NCBI GenBank assembly: GCA_022559845.1
Contig: JAHNEJ010003545.1
Span: forward strand, 310,001-374,000
Reading direction: 5' to 3'
DNA: 64,000 nucleotides
From: Amorphophallus konjac
Taxonomy: Eukaryota > Streptophyta > Magnoliopsida > Alismatales > Araceae
The translations under genes were made by a program, and so were the position numbers. Below, one piece after another: positions 1 to 9,045 of this stretch. Below the pieces are notes generated by a model. It worked only from the letters and a program-made list of their open reading frames with translations. It ran no database searches and was not told the DNA's origin. Each line of letters starts with the position of its first letter. Within the stretch, counting starts at the first letter, position 1.

Positions 1-1
1 A

Positions 2-1519
2 GCAATAGAAGTTGCAACCCCCACACCCACCCAAGTGGAAAAAGATGCCCCTCCGGATCCACCTCCCAACATAGAGGAAATCCAAAGGCCAAACAACTCA
101 CACACCCCTAGCCTAGATCCTCTAGAGACACCCAACCTCACCATAGATAAGTCCATACTCCAATGGCTCAAGAAAAGTCTCACCATTCCTAGTTCACAAC
201 CATGCCACCTACCTATGGGATATCAATCTCAAATCATTCCCATTCAGCCACATGTCACTTATCAAACTTCCTATTGTGTGGAAGATTTGGGAGACTTAGT
301 GAACTACCTACATGGGCAAATTCACTTGACCAATATGCTAGCCATGAGGCCGCCCGAAACTAACACCATTAGCCTAGCATATCCCACAATTGGCTCCATC
401 ACTTCCATCTATACTAATGGCCAAGTTACTAGTGAGATCATCCTCCTTCTTCCCATGGAGGAAGAACCTATCATAGTCTACTCCCCAACCATTGAGATCC
501 CAAGTGCTTTGATTGGCCAACCCATTAGCAACCTTGGCCCAATTATCTTGGAGGAGGATGACTCACCATTTGAGGTCCTTAAGAACACGGAGTACCCCTA
601 CCTAGGTGACCCTTACCATGATCCCTTTGACCCTTTTCTATGGGAGCCTAAATCTCCATGTGACCCTCTCCCCCTATTCACCACTCACCTCACCCTACCC
701 ATACCACCCATGTTGACCCAAACTCCTCCCTTCCTGGAATCGGGTTACACCATGAGAGCATTGACCTTAGACAACAAACACCTCGGGATTGAGGAAATGA
801 CCCACCCTATATCCACCTACCTAGATCCCTTCGACCCTTTTGAGTGGAAGCTCAAAGACCACCCCACCATCCCACATAAGGAAGTCATCTTTGGGAAAGG
901 AGTTCATATGTCTTGGCACATCACACCGCTTGGCATGATTAGTCCGTCGGGTACATTCATCCATATCACCCACATGTCAAGAAGAAAATATGAGTGGTCA
1001 ATATTTGGTTGTCATGGTCCACCATCATTCATCATAAATCTCAAGCATGTTAGGAGCATTCATGGATGTTCGGATCCTCCAACATTCATCACACTCACTC
1101 ACAAGAGGGACACCTATGGATGCCCTGGTCCTCCCAAATCCTTCAAAGTCTTCATACCATCAATGCATGATAGGTCTATATGTGGTTGTCCTGGACCCCC
1201 TTTGCATACCATACATTGTCAACTCACACCGCGTCATAGTACATGGCATATGCATTCAAGCAAGTATCAAGCAACAAGCGGTGAGATTCACAACAAGCGA
1301 GCAAAAACTCGTGAGCGCCACTTGGAATTCCAAGTTGGTAACTTGACGATGATGACTTTGGAGTGGCTCTACCCTAGGGTCACCTCCAAATTGAGGGCAC
1401 GAGGACTTGGACCTTGCCAAGTTCTGAGTGACTTTTGGCAACCCGGCTTATGGGTTGAACTTTCAAAAGAGTTTTGGGATTCTCCCCATTTCTCATGTGG
1501 CGGATCTAGCACCCTATAA
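2..1519 (+). pseudogene. RT-less chromovirus-like polyprotein, 5' part outside window
   Basis: The frame is open from base 2, so the true start lies upstream; the first in-frame GTG at 35 is not a convincing start. The protein aligns by eye with the ORF at 4419-6686 (-). Shared landmarks in order are a GSITSIYT / TSEIILLLP block (about codons 120-140), acidic DPFDPF blocks, four copies of a GC-x-x-PP motif (GCHGPP, GCSDPP, GCPGPP, GCPGPP) between about 1005 and 1205, and the integrase C-terminal module (basic helix, then FQVGN, then LGPCQVL). No reverse transcriptase, RNase H or integrase catalytic motif is present. The stop at 1519 cuts the integrase tail, and the chromodomain that should follow survives only as scrambled frames. 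I infer an inactive copy of a non-autonomous Ty3/gypsy chromovirus derivative; the central domain is unrecognised. Confidence 0.7.
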
Positions 1520-1826
1520 GGGCACCGCGGTGGATCCTAGTGAGTGCCTCCAGCTTACACCTACCCTTGTGAGAGACACCCTCGGAGTGCCACCACAAAT
1601 AGCCTGAGAGCCCGACGTGAGCACACAGCGGCAATACTAGGCAAGCAAGATCCCATCACCAGCATGAGGGTATGACCGAGTCACTTTGTCGACTGAAGCA
1701 CCGTTCCCCGACTAGAGTCGCGGGTTGAGTATGGAGATCGTGGATCGCCCCGAGCTGCAGTTCGATGCACTACTTCCCTGGTGGACCCATACTCGACGGA
1801 GTCGAGTTTTCCCCACCCCGGGGGTA
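1520..1826 (+). pseudogene. Decayed integrase tail and chromodomain of element 1
   Basis: This stretch joins the broken ORF to the LTR. Its final ~50 bases encode, in another frame (1781 onward), DPYSTESSFPHPGG, matching DPYSTGSSSSHPG at the end of the intact homologue at 4419-6686. The chromodomain is therefore present but frameshifted and crossed by several stops. The sequence ends in a short G-rich run just before the LTR, where a polypurine tract would sit. Confidence 0.6.
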
Positions 1827-4409
1827 TGATGAGGGCATCCCTTGCCCCTCCACTCTTTTTCCAGACTCGGATTGTTCGACGGCAAGCACCATTATATTTG
1901 TCATGTATTTTTGAGACTAGTCATGTAATCTTCACATTTTCTTTGAGTCATTATCATGTAATTTTCCCTTTATTTTGAGTCATGTACCTAGGTAGTTGAG
2001 TCATTTTCCTAAGTATTGAGTCATTATGTTGGTTAGATAGGTTAATGGGCCCAATCCATTGGGCTAGGCCCAGGGGCGCCCCTCCCTTGGACTGTGTGGT
2101 CTTTAGTTAGTTTGTCAGGGTCAGTTTGGTCTTAGGAAAATTATGGAGTCTATAAATACCCCACCCCTCTCTCATTTGTAACAACTTTTGATGAATATTG
2201 AAAAGCATTTGCCATCTCCCTCTCAATATCTCCCTCTCTCTCTCTCTCTCTTACTATCACTCTCTCTAAGTGGGTTGTACCCCCTCTCTCTCTCTCCTCC
2301 CCACCCCAATTTCGAAATTCACTCTCTCTCCTCCCCATTCACCCCTCATTAAGGCCCCTTCCCCTTCCCCATGCACTCATTCAACTCCCCCTCCAACCCC
2401 TAGGTGGAAACCCCTTCTCCTAGGCACCTTTCCACTTTCCAAAGCACCCCACCACCTTCCCAAGGCTGAATTAACCCCTCCCAAAGTCCAAATTCGAATT
2501 TCCCTCTCCCTAGGGCTGTGCCCCTCCATCTCCCCCACCCCCAAGCTCCCAAATTCGTCCCCCACCTCCCCTTGGTCAAACCAAGTTCACCCCCCCTCTC
2601 CCTTGCTCTCCCCTTGCACATCTCCTCATTCTATCTCTGTTTCAGGCAGCAGAACTACAACGAGTTGCAGAAGCAGCCACGACCGTTACTTGAAGATTCA
2701 AGTAGCAAGGCCTACATCTCTGGAAAGGTCTTCCAGAGAGCTTTCCAGGCGAGGCGGTTTCGTCAGCATCCGAGCTCCGAGCAGTCCGCAGCATCCATTC
2801 TCCCTCGACTGCGCAGGAGACCCCAGGCAAGGAACTAGAACGTGATTGGAAGCTCAACCACGGCAAACCCTTTGGGATTCAGATCAAGTGTTCTTCAGAA
2901 GAAATCTTCCCTCTCAAGTCCTCTTTAATCCTCAAGAAGCAGAGCTGCATTTGGATATCGGCATCAGAAGTTACGAATTTTCTACTCCAAGGCATCAGGT
3001 CAGTTTTCAGGAGCCAGAACCGACATCCCTCTGCTCATCTGTTCGTCCCGGTATACTCCAACATCTGTCAACATCGCCGTCAAGTCCGAAAGAAAGAAGA
3101 CTTGACCACGGTTCCAACGGTTCAAGTCTCGCCTCAATCAGAGCTCGGTAGCAATCGTGGCACCCCCTGCATCCAGTCACATGGTTCTGCACCAGACAGA
3201 GGCAGAACCAACCATCCCGGTTCCAGACTCTGCCACAGCCAGCTCGTGAAGGCTCTGAGCACCATTTTTGGAGGGGAGAAACTACTTCCAGCTAGCTGCC
3301 ACCTCCAAGAAGAAGGGACTCAATCGACCTCTGGAACCCTCTGTTCCAATTTTCTTCGTCGGAGAGGGCAGACTGCCCCTGTGGTCCCAGGTTAGATCAG
3401 TCTTCATTTCTCCGGTCACTCCTCTCTCCACTGACATCGGATTGCATCCCCGTCAACTCCTGCTCGAAGCTACTCCGACCAAGTTCGCGTCACCGCTAGT
3501 TTCATTCCAATCGGAGTCCGGGAGAGCCCACAGTGACTTCTGCAACCTACTGCTTCAGCCCGATACCAGCCAGAGACCAGACGGTGGTGTCCTGTTCCAG
3601 TCGCCGGTGCAGTCAGCCCCGAGACTCAAAGCTTCCCCAAAAATTCAAGCTTCATCCCCTGTCAGCTGAGGAACTTTTGGCAGTGGTTTCGTCAAGTTTG
3701 GAGCCCCGTGGAGCCCGTGGCAGTGTCAACAGCGACACCCTATCCTGCAGACCTGCAGATTGGCAGAACCGGCGGACTCGGAAGATCGGCTTTTCCTTTG
3801 CATAAAACCCCACCCCGCTTGGCCGGCTGAAGGCCCCTCCCTGCGTGGAGGTAGTTTTGAATGTAATAAGAATAATCCCCACCCCAAGTTCATCCCTCCT
3901 GCGTGAGGTGTAGTGGTGTAATTCTTTCAATTTCAGGTTCAAGCTACATCGCCGCGGCGATCGGGTGTATACCCTCGCCTCCCGGCTCGCCCTCGTCTCC
4001 GGCCGGAGTCGGCGTCTTCACGCCGGCTAGGTGAGCCTCAGTCCCTCTCTTGCTTGGTTTAATCACTTGCTTAGCTTAGTATTATTGCTAGTACTGCGTC
4101 GGACGGAGAGTGAGAGCTCGGCCCAACTTGCTAGTTCCGTGAGTGACCACCGCGGGCGAGTTGAGAGTGAACCCACTAAACCCACACCCTTGGTGTGCTG
4201 GCCGCCCATGGTTTGGGCATCCTAGGCCCATTTGGGGTTCTCCACAAGCTAGCCAACCATTGGAGCTTCATGGTCCCGCCTCGGACCCTCTCTCACAACG
4301 CTTAGTTACCAACGGGCACAAGTGTGCACCAAACGGGTGAGTTCGCTAGTGTGAGTCCGCTGCTCAACTTGAATGCTTGAAAATAGGTCCAAGGTTCGGT
4401 GTCACATCA
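1827..4409 (+). mobile_element. 3' LTR of element 1 (LTR family A, ~2.58 kb)
   Basis: It begins TGATGAGGG right after the coding remnant and ends TGTCACATCA, giving TG...CA termini. An inverted relative occupies 9046-11337. Order: AT-rich U3 with repeated GAGTCAT words (1920-2030), TATA box (2151), CT-rich leader, then long GC-rich R/U5 with a short hairpin (CCTCCCTGCGTGGAGG, about 3836-3852) and an AATAAGAATAA signal near 3865. At 4409 it abuts element 2 directly. The open frames inside it (for example 2270-2845) are compositional and not genes. Confidence 0.75.
2151..2157 (+). promoter_or_regulatory. TATA box of family A LTR
   Basis: TATAAATACCCC lies about 325 bases into the LTR and is followed by a CT-rich leader. 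The inverted relative has TATAAATAGCCCC at the equivalent place (11009-11016, minus strand). Conservation in both copies supports it as the Pol II promoter core. Confidence 0.6.
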
Positions 4410-4503
4410 ATAACTCTGCTAATCTGCTAGATGATCGCCGAGCCAAAGGGATGCCGGCATGCTCCGTGTGCTCCGTCGAGTGATGCGGCGTGTGTCCTCA
4501 CCA
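4410..4503 (-). repeat. Truncated 3' LTR of element 2
   Basis: These 94 bases match 8952-9045 with about two differences. They are the first bases (minus orientation, beginning TGGTGAGGACACACG) of the element 2 LTR. The remaining ~2 kb is missing: plus-strand sequence to the left is the end of the family A LTR. This is a deletion or recombination junction. Confidence 0.8.
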
Positions 4504-6686
4504 ATTCTCCCCGGGTGGGAAGAGCTCGACCCTGTCGAGTAAGGGTCACGGTCGCTCAAGTAACGCTCCAGCAGGTCCGGGTCGATCCGCTCCAGCTCTC
4601 CACGTGTGATCCAGGTGTCGTTTGTCGCAGGGCGCCCTCTCCAACGCACTAGAAAGCGTTGGTAGGCTCCGCTCCTGGTCGTGGTCACCTGCTCATCCAG
4701 TATGTAATCTACATGCTCGCGTGTCTGTAATGGGGCTGGAGGAGGTGGACGCTCAGATGGTGTAATGCTCTCAACAGGAGGGGTAGGCCCAAAAAGCTCA
4801 CTGGGAATCACCGCGGGATCCCGATATGCCACCAGATCAGAGACATTGAACTTCGAACTGATCCCATAGTCGTCTGGTAGCTCAATCTCATACGCATTCG
4901 ACCCTATTCGCTTCAGAACTCGGAAGGGTCCTGCACCGCGGTCCTGGAGTTTCTTCACGGCCCCCGAAGGGAACCGTTCAGGTCTAACCCTGATCATGAC
5001 GTACTCTCCCACTTGGAACTCACGGGTGCGTCGATGCGCATCAGCTAGATCCTTATAACGTGCGTTGCTGGCCTCGAGGTGGTGATGATGCAGACTCCGA
5101 ACTAGCTGTGTTGACTCATACCTATGTGAATGCAGTGGTGGTCCTGGACATCCAAACATGGATCTAACATGCCTATGACGTCTACCTGACTTGACAACAT
5201 GGGGAGGACCAGGACAACCAAAGTTGTATCTATCATGCATGGGTGTCCTACGGAATGTGGTAGACTCATGGGGACTAAATTGCCCAAACTCACTCATGAC
5301 ATTCCCTATATGAGACAAACCCCTATATGATGGTGGACATGAAGAAACATGGGGAAGAGACATGTGTCCCTGGCCTCCTAAGCTCGGGCATCTGGATGCC
5401 GGTAAGGTGAGGTGTTGACTAGAAGGCCTAGGTGGTGTATGATAGTGGACCTCCTCGACAAGGTGAGGAAAAGAATATGGGTCGAGGGGCTCACTAGGGA
5501 GGGGATCGAAAGGGTCAAAGAAGTGATGACCCCTCCCGACAGGTCCCTTCACTATACTTGCCCATGTGCGACATTCGCCCAGGTGCAGATAATCACCTTC
5601 AGGCACTCTCATGTATGGGGCAAGAGGCTCATGAGGAAGGCAAGGAAGGCAAGGTTCCTCCCTCGGGACCGTGAAACCATAAGCGGGGACAAAATCATCC
5701 TCCACGGGTATGGGAAATAATAAAAGGACCTCGGATGTGATATGTCCTATGGTGTAGACCGAGGTAATAGACCCCAAAGCAGGGAGTGTAAAGCTATGAT
5801 TATAGGGTTGGTCAGACCCTAAGATCAACATATAAGTCAACTCCCATTGATAATCTAAACTCCTAAGGAAGTCCTTCACATTTTCAAGAAAGCAGAAGGA
5901 CCGAAAAGTGGTGTGAAAGGAGTTAAGGGGTATTATTGGGAGGGCTGGTCCCATGGGTGTATAGCAAGGAATGGAGACATCTAGAAGTGGACCCTCCCTT
6001 AGCCAGCTAGCTAAAGACTCACCAATGACCAGTTCACCCTCGGAAGGTAAGAATGTCTCTATATGAGGGTCTAAGGGTGAAGCCTCTCTCTCGGGAGTGG
6101 AAACTGAGTCCTCTATGATGTGGAGGGGATCACTCCCTAACTCCTCTACCTCAGTTAGGTACTCCTCAATCAACTCCTGTTCAGCCTCGTAACTCACTGG
6201 AACAAACCCAGGTGATGACATGGAGGTGGTCGGCGTAACGCCGTCATGGAAGACAAACTCACCGGGAAGGTGAGATGGGTGTAAGGTGCAGGTCCTCCTA
6301 TCCAGGTCGATGGTCGCACTTCTTTCCTCCAACCAAGTTCGCCCTAAAATGATGCATGGACCAGCAAGTGTGCTGATCTTGCACCAAGCGCCATCGGAAT
6401 ATTTAACGGGGCCAAACCACCGTTGAAACTCGATAAAAGCTAAACCATCACGGAGAACAATCTCCCCAGTCTTAGAGAGTGACTCAACAATGTCTTGTGA
6501 GACACAGTTAGACGACACCCTACTGATGAAGTCGATCTCCGCATGCATCCCATTAGGTAGGATGGCAGTGGACATGACAGGGCGCTGGAATGACTCGGTC
6601 ATCGGTATAGGGATCGGGTCTCCTGACGACTGAGTGGTAGGGGCGACACTTAGGGGTCGTACCATAAGAGCATCGAATCGGGCCAA
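4419..6686 (-). CDS. Intact 755-aa polyprotein: degenerate protease, GCPGPP region, integrase tail, chromodomain
   Basis: Residues ~40-150 look like a retropepsin fold: an EIDFISR...SQDIVESL strand/helix where DTGAS should lie, then the late ILGRTWLEE...TIDLD segment. The catalytic D-T/S-G triad is absent. Residues ~215-500 are unrecognised, acidic and proline-rich, with DPFDP blocks and two FGCPGPP motifs. Residues ~535-620 are an integrase C-terminal (GPY/F-type) module (ASNARYKDLADAHRR, REFQVGEYVMI, GAGPFRVL, NAYEIELP). Residues ~660-720 are a chromodomain (DYILDEQV, FLVRWRG, TWITRGEL). Gag, RT, RNase H and the integrase DDE core are missing. The ATG at 6686 lies about 260 bases after the PBS with no room for gag. 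The stop falls inside the 3' LTR. The uninterrupted frame suggests recent constraint. Function unknown; chromatin targeting through the chromodomain is inference. Confidence 0.8.
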   Translation of the reverse strand: MARFDALMVRPLSVAPTTQSSGDPIPIPMTESFQRPVMSTAILPNGMHAEIDFISRVSSNCVSQDIVESLSKTGEIVLRDGLAFIEFQRWFGPVKYSDGAWCKISTLAGPCIILGRTWLEERSATIDLDRRTCTLHPSHLPGEFVFHDGVTPTTSMSSPGFVPVSYEAEQELIEEYLTEVEELGSDPLHIIEDSVSTPEREASPLDPHIETFLPSEGELVIGESLASWLREGPLLDVSIPCYTPMGPALPIIPLNSFHTTFRSFCFLENVKDFLRSLDYQWELTYMLILGSDQPYNHSFTLPALGSITSVYTIGHITSEVLLLFPIPVEDDFVPAYGFTVPREEPCLPCLPHEPLAPYMRVPEGDYLHLGECRTWASIVKGPVGRGHHFFDPFDPLPSEPLDPYSFPHLVEEVHYHTPPRPSSQHLTLPASRCPSLGGQGHMSLPHVSSCPPSYRGLSHIGNVMSEFGQFSPHESTTFRRTPMHDRYNFGCPGPPHVVKSGRRHRHVRSMFGCPGPPLHSHRYESTQLVRSLHHHHLEASNARYKDLADAHRRTREFQVGEYVMIRVRPERFPSGAVKKLQDRGAGPFRVLKRIGSNAYEIELPDDYGISSKFNVSDLVAYRDPAVIPSELFGPTPPVESITPSERPPPPAPLQTREHVDYILDEQVTTTRSGAYQRFLVRWRGRPATNDTWITRGELERIDPDLLERYLSDRDPYSTGSSSSHPGRIGEDTRRITRRSTRSMPASLWLGDHLAD

Positions 6687-6945
6687 TAGGGATGACTAAG
6701 CTGACATGTGGGCTCGAGGAACCACCATGGGGTTGGCGCGGAGCTGGACATGCAAGACTCAACGAGACAAGGACAAAACTCTAACAAGACACAAACCTAA
6801 CATTACAATGCAATGGTGGGTTACCTAGATGAACTAAGAGACTCAATGCAACCTAGATAACTCTAAGGCCTCAATTGCACCCTAGACAACCTAAAGACTC
6901 GAATGACCTAAGACCCCAATTTGTTAGAACAAACTGGTTCCCTAA

Positions 6946-6957
6946 GCTCTGATACCA
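6946..6957 (-). other. Primer binding site (initiator tRNA-Met)
   Basis: The minus strand reads TGGTATCAGAGC, the classic plant retroelement PBS complementary to the 3' end of tRNA-iMet. It starts 4 bases inside the 5' LTR, whose last bases read CGCGTCA. This fixes the orientation of element 2 and its LTR border. Confidence 0.85.
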
Positions 6958-6961
6958 AATT

Positions 6962-9045
6962 TGACGCGGAACGGGACTAAAAAGGGACTGGACCTACTAT
7001 GAAGACCAAGTGCGGCCAGCACTCACACGTGACAAGGCAAGCCGAGTGAACGACTTCCGTACTATTCCTCCGGGGAGAGGCGTCTCTCAACAAGAAACCC
7101 AAGTCCACGGCCGTCCCTATGAGGGAAGCGAGTGGATCAAAGCGGCAAAGGAGCCGACGCGCAACTATAGGAGTCTAGTCCGAGCTCGGTGCTCGACTGG
7201 GGCCACGGAATGGGAATACTCTCGCTCACGATCTCGCGGTGTTTAATGCTAGCTAGGATCCCTACTCTCTCACGCGGCATGCAATAATCACATACTAGTA
7301 AAGCAGAATGCCGAAGGGGGAGCGTCGCACGTACCTCCACGCCTAGGCGTGGGGAAGGAACCCCGGCCGAGACCGACAACCCCGATACACACAATGAAAG
7401 AAAAGTACAAGCCAGCAATGGTGCCCACTCCTCGCAGGGAGATAACAGGCTACAACAACTCCATTCGGGGTGGCCGATACACGGGCTGACGGGCGGCACT
7501 CGGTGGAGTGGTTGATCGCGAGGAAGGCCCGGACGCCGACCGGCAGAATCGCAGCAACGCGCGACTCGGCGAAAAGGGCTCTCACGGTCCGCTCCGGGGT
7601 CCGATTGGGGTGCCGTCAGCGACGACTCGCAGTTAGGTCGCAGGAGGAAGCCTCGGCCAAAGGGCGCCCTCAGAATCCGATCGTGGAAGCCGTGGCCGCA
7701 CCTGCAAGTGGGGACAAGAAAGCTGCCTCCAGAACCGCGCTGTCGAGCGGGGAAAATGGTAACTCGCTGTTCTGGAAGGCGAACGAGGCTCCGCTTGAGG
7801 GAGGACGCTGGGGACGCAGAGCAGCAGGTCCGGACCAAAGGGCTCGACCAGATCTGGTCGAGGTTGGACGCCGTGAACTCGGGAAGTCGCCGGGTCTTCT
7901 GGCGCCGGGTGGACTGGACAGATCCGCGCGACCTCACGGGAACGGACGCCACGAACAGCTCGGGCGTCGGAAGGAGACGAGGTTGGCGGCGTTGGAAAGA
8001 GGACGACGAGAGGTACCAACCCTGAAAAAATCAGCTCCAAACTCGGCGTCTTGCGTCCTGTGGGATTTTATCAAGGAGGAGGTAGGATCTGGGCGCGCAG
8101 AGATGGAGGCTCCTGCGCTAGCTCACGAGGAAATCCGCCACGGGTGGTGCCGACCTCGGATCGAGGCGAAACCAAGGCCCACGCGTCGCTGACTTGTAGA
8201 CGTATCCACATAAAAAGGAGGGGGGCCCAGATTCGATTCGCACCAGACGGGGTCGCCGCTGCAACTCGGGGCTGAATCTGGAACTCACGAATTGAACCGG
8301 AGACGACGTAGAAGAGGGAGGGAACCTCGGCGTCGCACCGAGGGGATGGGGCATCGCACCCCGGGGTTGCTCCCGTCGCAGGAGCTGTGGAGGAGGAGAG
8401 GGTCGCCCTCTCCAAGAGGTGGATGCGCAAAAGGCTCCTCAAGAAATTGTTTGATTGTTCATTAATTTGAAAAAAGAGGAAAATACAAGGGTTATATACC
8501 CGGGGGGGGGAAACTAGGGTTTCAACCTAGCCACATGGGGGGTGGGGGCGCAAATGGGAGGAGGGGTGGGCCCCAACTCCCTCCATTCAAGGGGGTTTGC
8601 GACCAGCCCTCCCTCCAATCAAGGAGGGTGCGCTCAAGTGAGGCAAGGGGGGGAGAGTGGAAAGGGGAAAGGGGGGGGCGCCCAAAAAGGAAGGCGGCTG
8701 CTACCTCCTCCACTTGGAGGAGGTGGGATGCGCCCAAAACCCTAACCCTAGGGGTGGGTGCGCAAATCCCCACATGGGCCAAGGAGGAGTGGAGCACAAG
8801 ATGGCCCACTAACCCTCTGCCCTCTAAATAAGCCTACAAAGCAAAAAAAATGTCCAATTGGCCTACAAGGGCCCACAACTAGAAAGCAGTGTCCACGCAG
8901 GGACTAATCCAAGGCCCAACATGGCCTAAAGCATGAAAAAAATAAATAGGGATAACTCTGCTAATCTGCTAGATGATCATCGAGCCAAAGGGATGCCGGC
9001 ATGCTCCGTGTGCTCCGTCGAGTGATGCGGCGTGTGTCCTCACCA
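6962..9045 (-). repeat. 5' LTR of element 2 (LTR family B, ~2.08 kb)
   Basis: Plus-strand ends are TGACGCGG...CACCA, so both strands have TG...CA termini. It is homologous to the solo LTR at 35452-37596: both share AAGTGCGGCCAGCACT near one end and TGTGTCC(T/G)CACCA at the other. A TATATAA core lies at 8492-8498 (minus). A perfect 16-bp palindrome, CCACGCCTAGGCGTGG, sits near 7336 in the R/U5 part. Overlapping long open frames at 7137-8442 on both strands are typical of GC-rich LTR DNA and are not called as genes. Confidence 0.8.
8492..8498 (-). promoter_or_regulatory. TATA box of element 2 LTR
   Basis: The minus strand reads GGTATATAACCC about 550 bases into the LTR. The related LTR at 35452-37596 has TATATA at about 37014-37020 in the same relative place. 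Confidence 0.5.

Larger units (their letters stand above)
4410..9045 (-). mobile_element. Element 2: compact chromodomain LTR retroelement without RT
   Basis: Order on the minus strand: 5' LTR (9045-6962), PBS complementary to initiator tRNA-Met (6957-6946), one ORF (6686-4419), G-rich tract, then the first 94 bases of the 3' LTR (4503-4410). The internal region is only about 2.46 kb, too short for a normal gag-pol. The left LTR is truncated at 4410, where it meets element 1's LTR; the sequence beside the right LTR (AAATG at 9046) has no match on the left, so no target duplication survives. A full-length LTR of the same family lies at 35452-37596. I infer a non-autonomous element moved by RT and integrase from a partner chromovirus. 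Confidence 0.8.

Noticed and set aside
2270..2845. 191-codon plus-strand ORF rich in Pro/Ser/Thr
   Set aside because: It lies in the CT-rich leader of a family A LTR. Composition, not coding constraint, keeps it open, and the inverted LTR does not preserve the frame.
7137..8442. Several long overlapping ORFs on both strands (up to 271 codons)
   Set aside because: They are within the GC-rich LTR of element 2, overlap each other on both strands and show no domain. The related solo LTR at 35452-37596 does not keep them.
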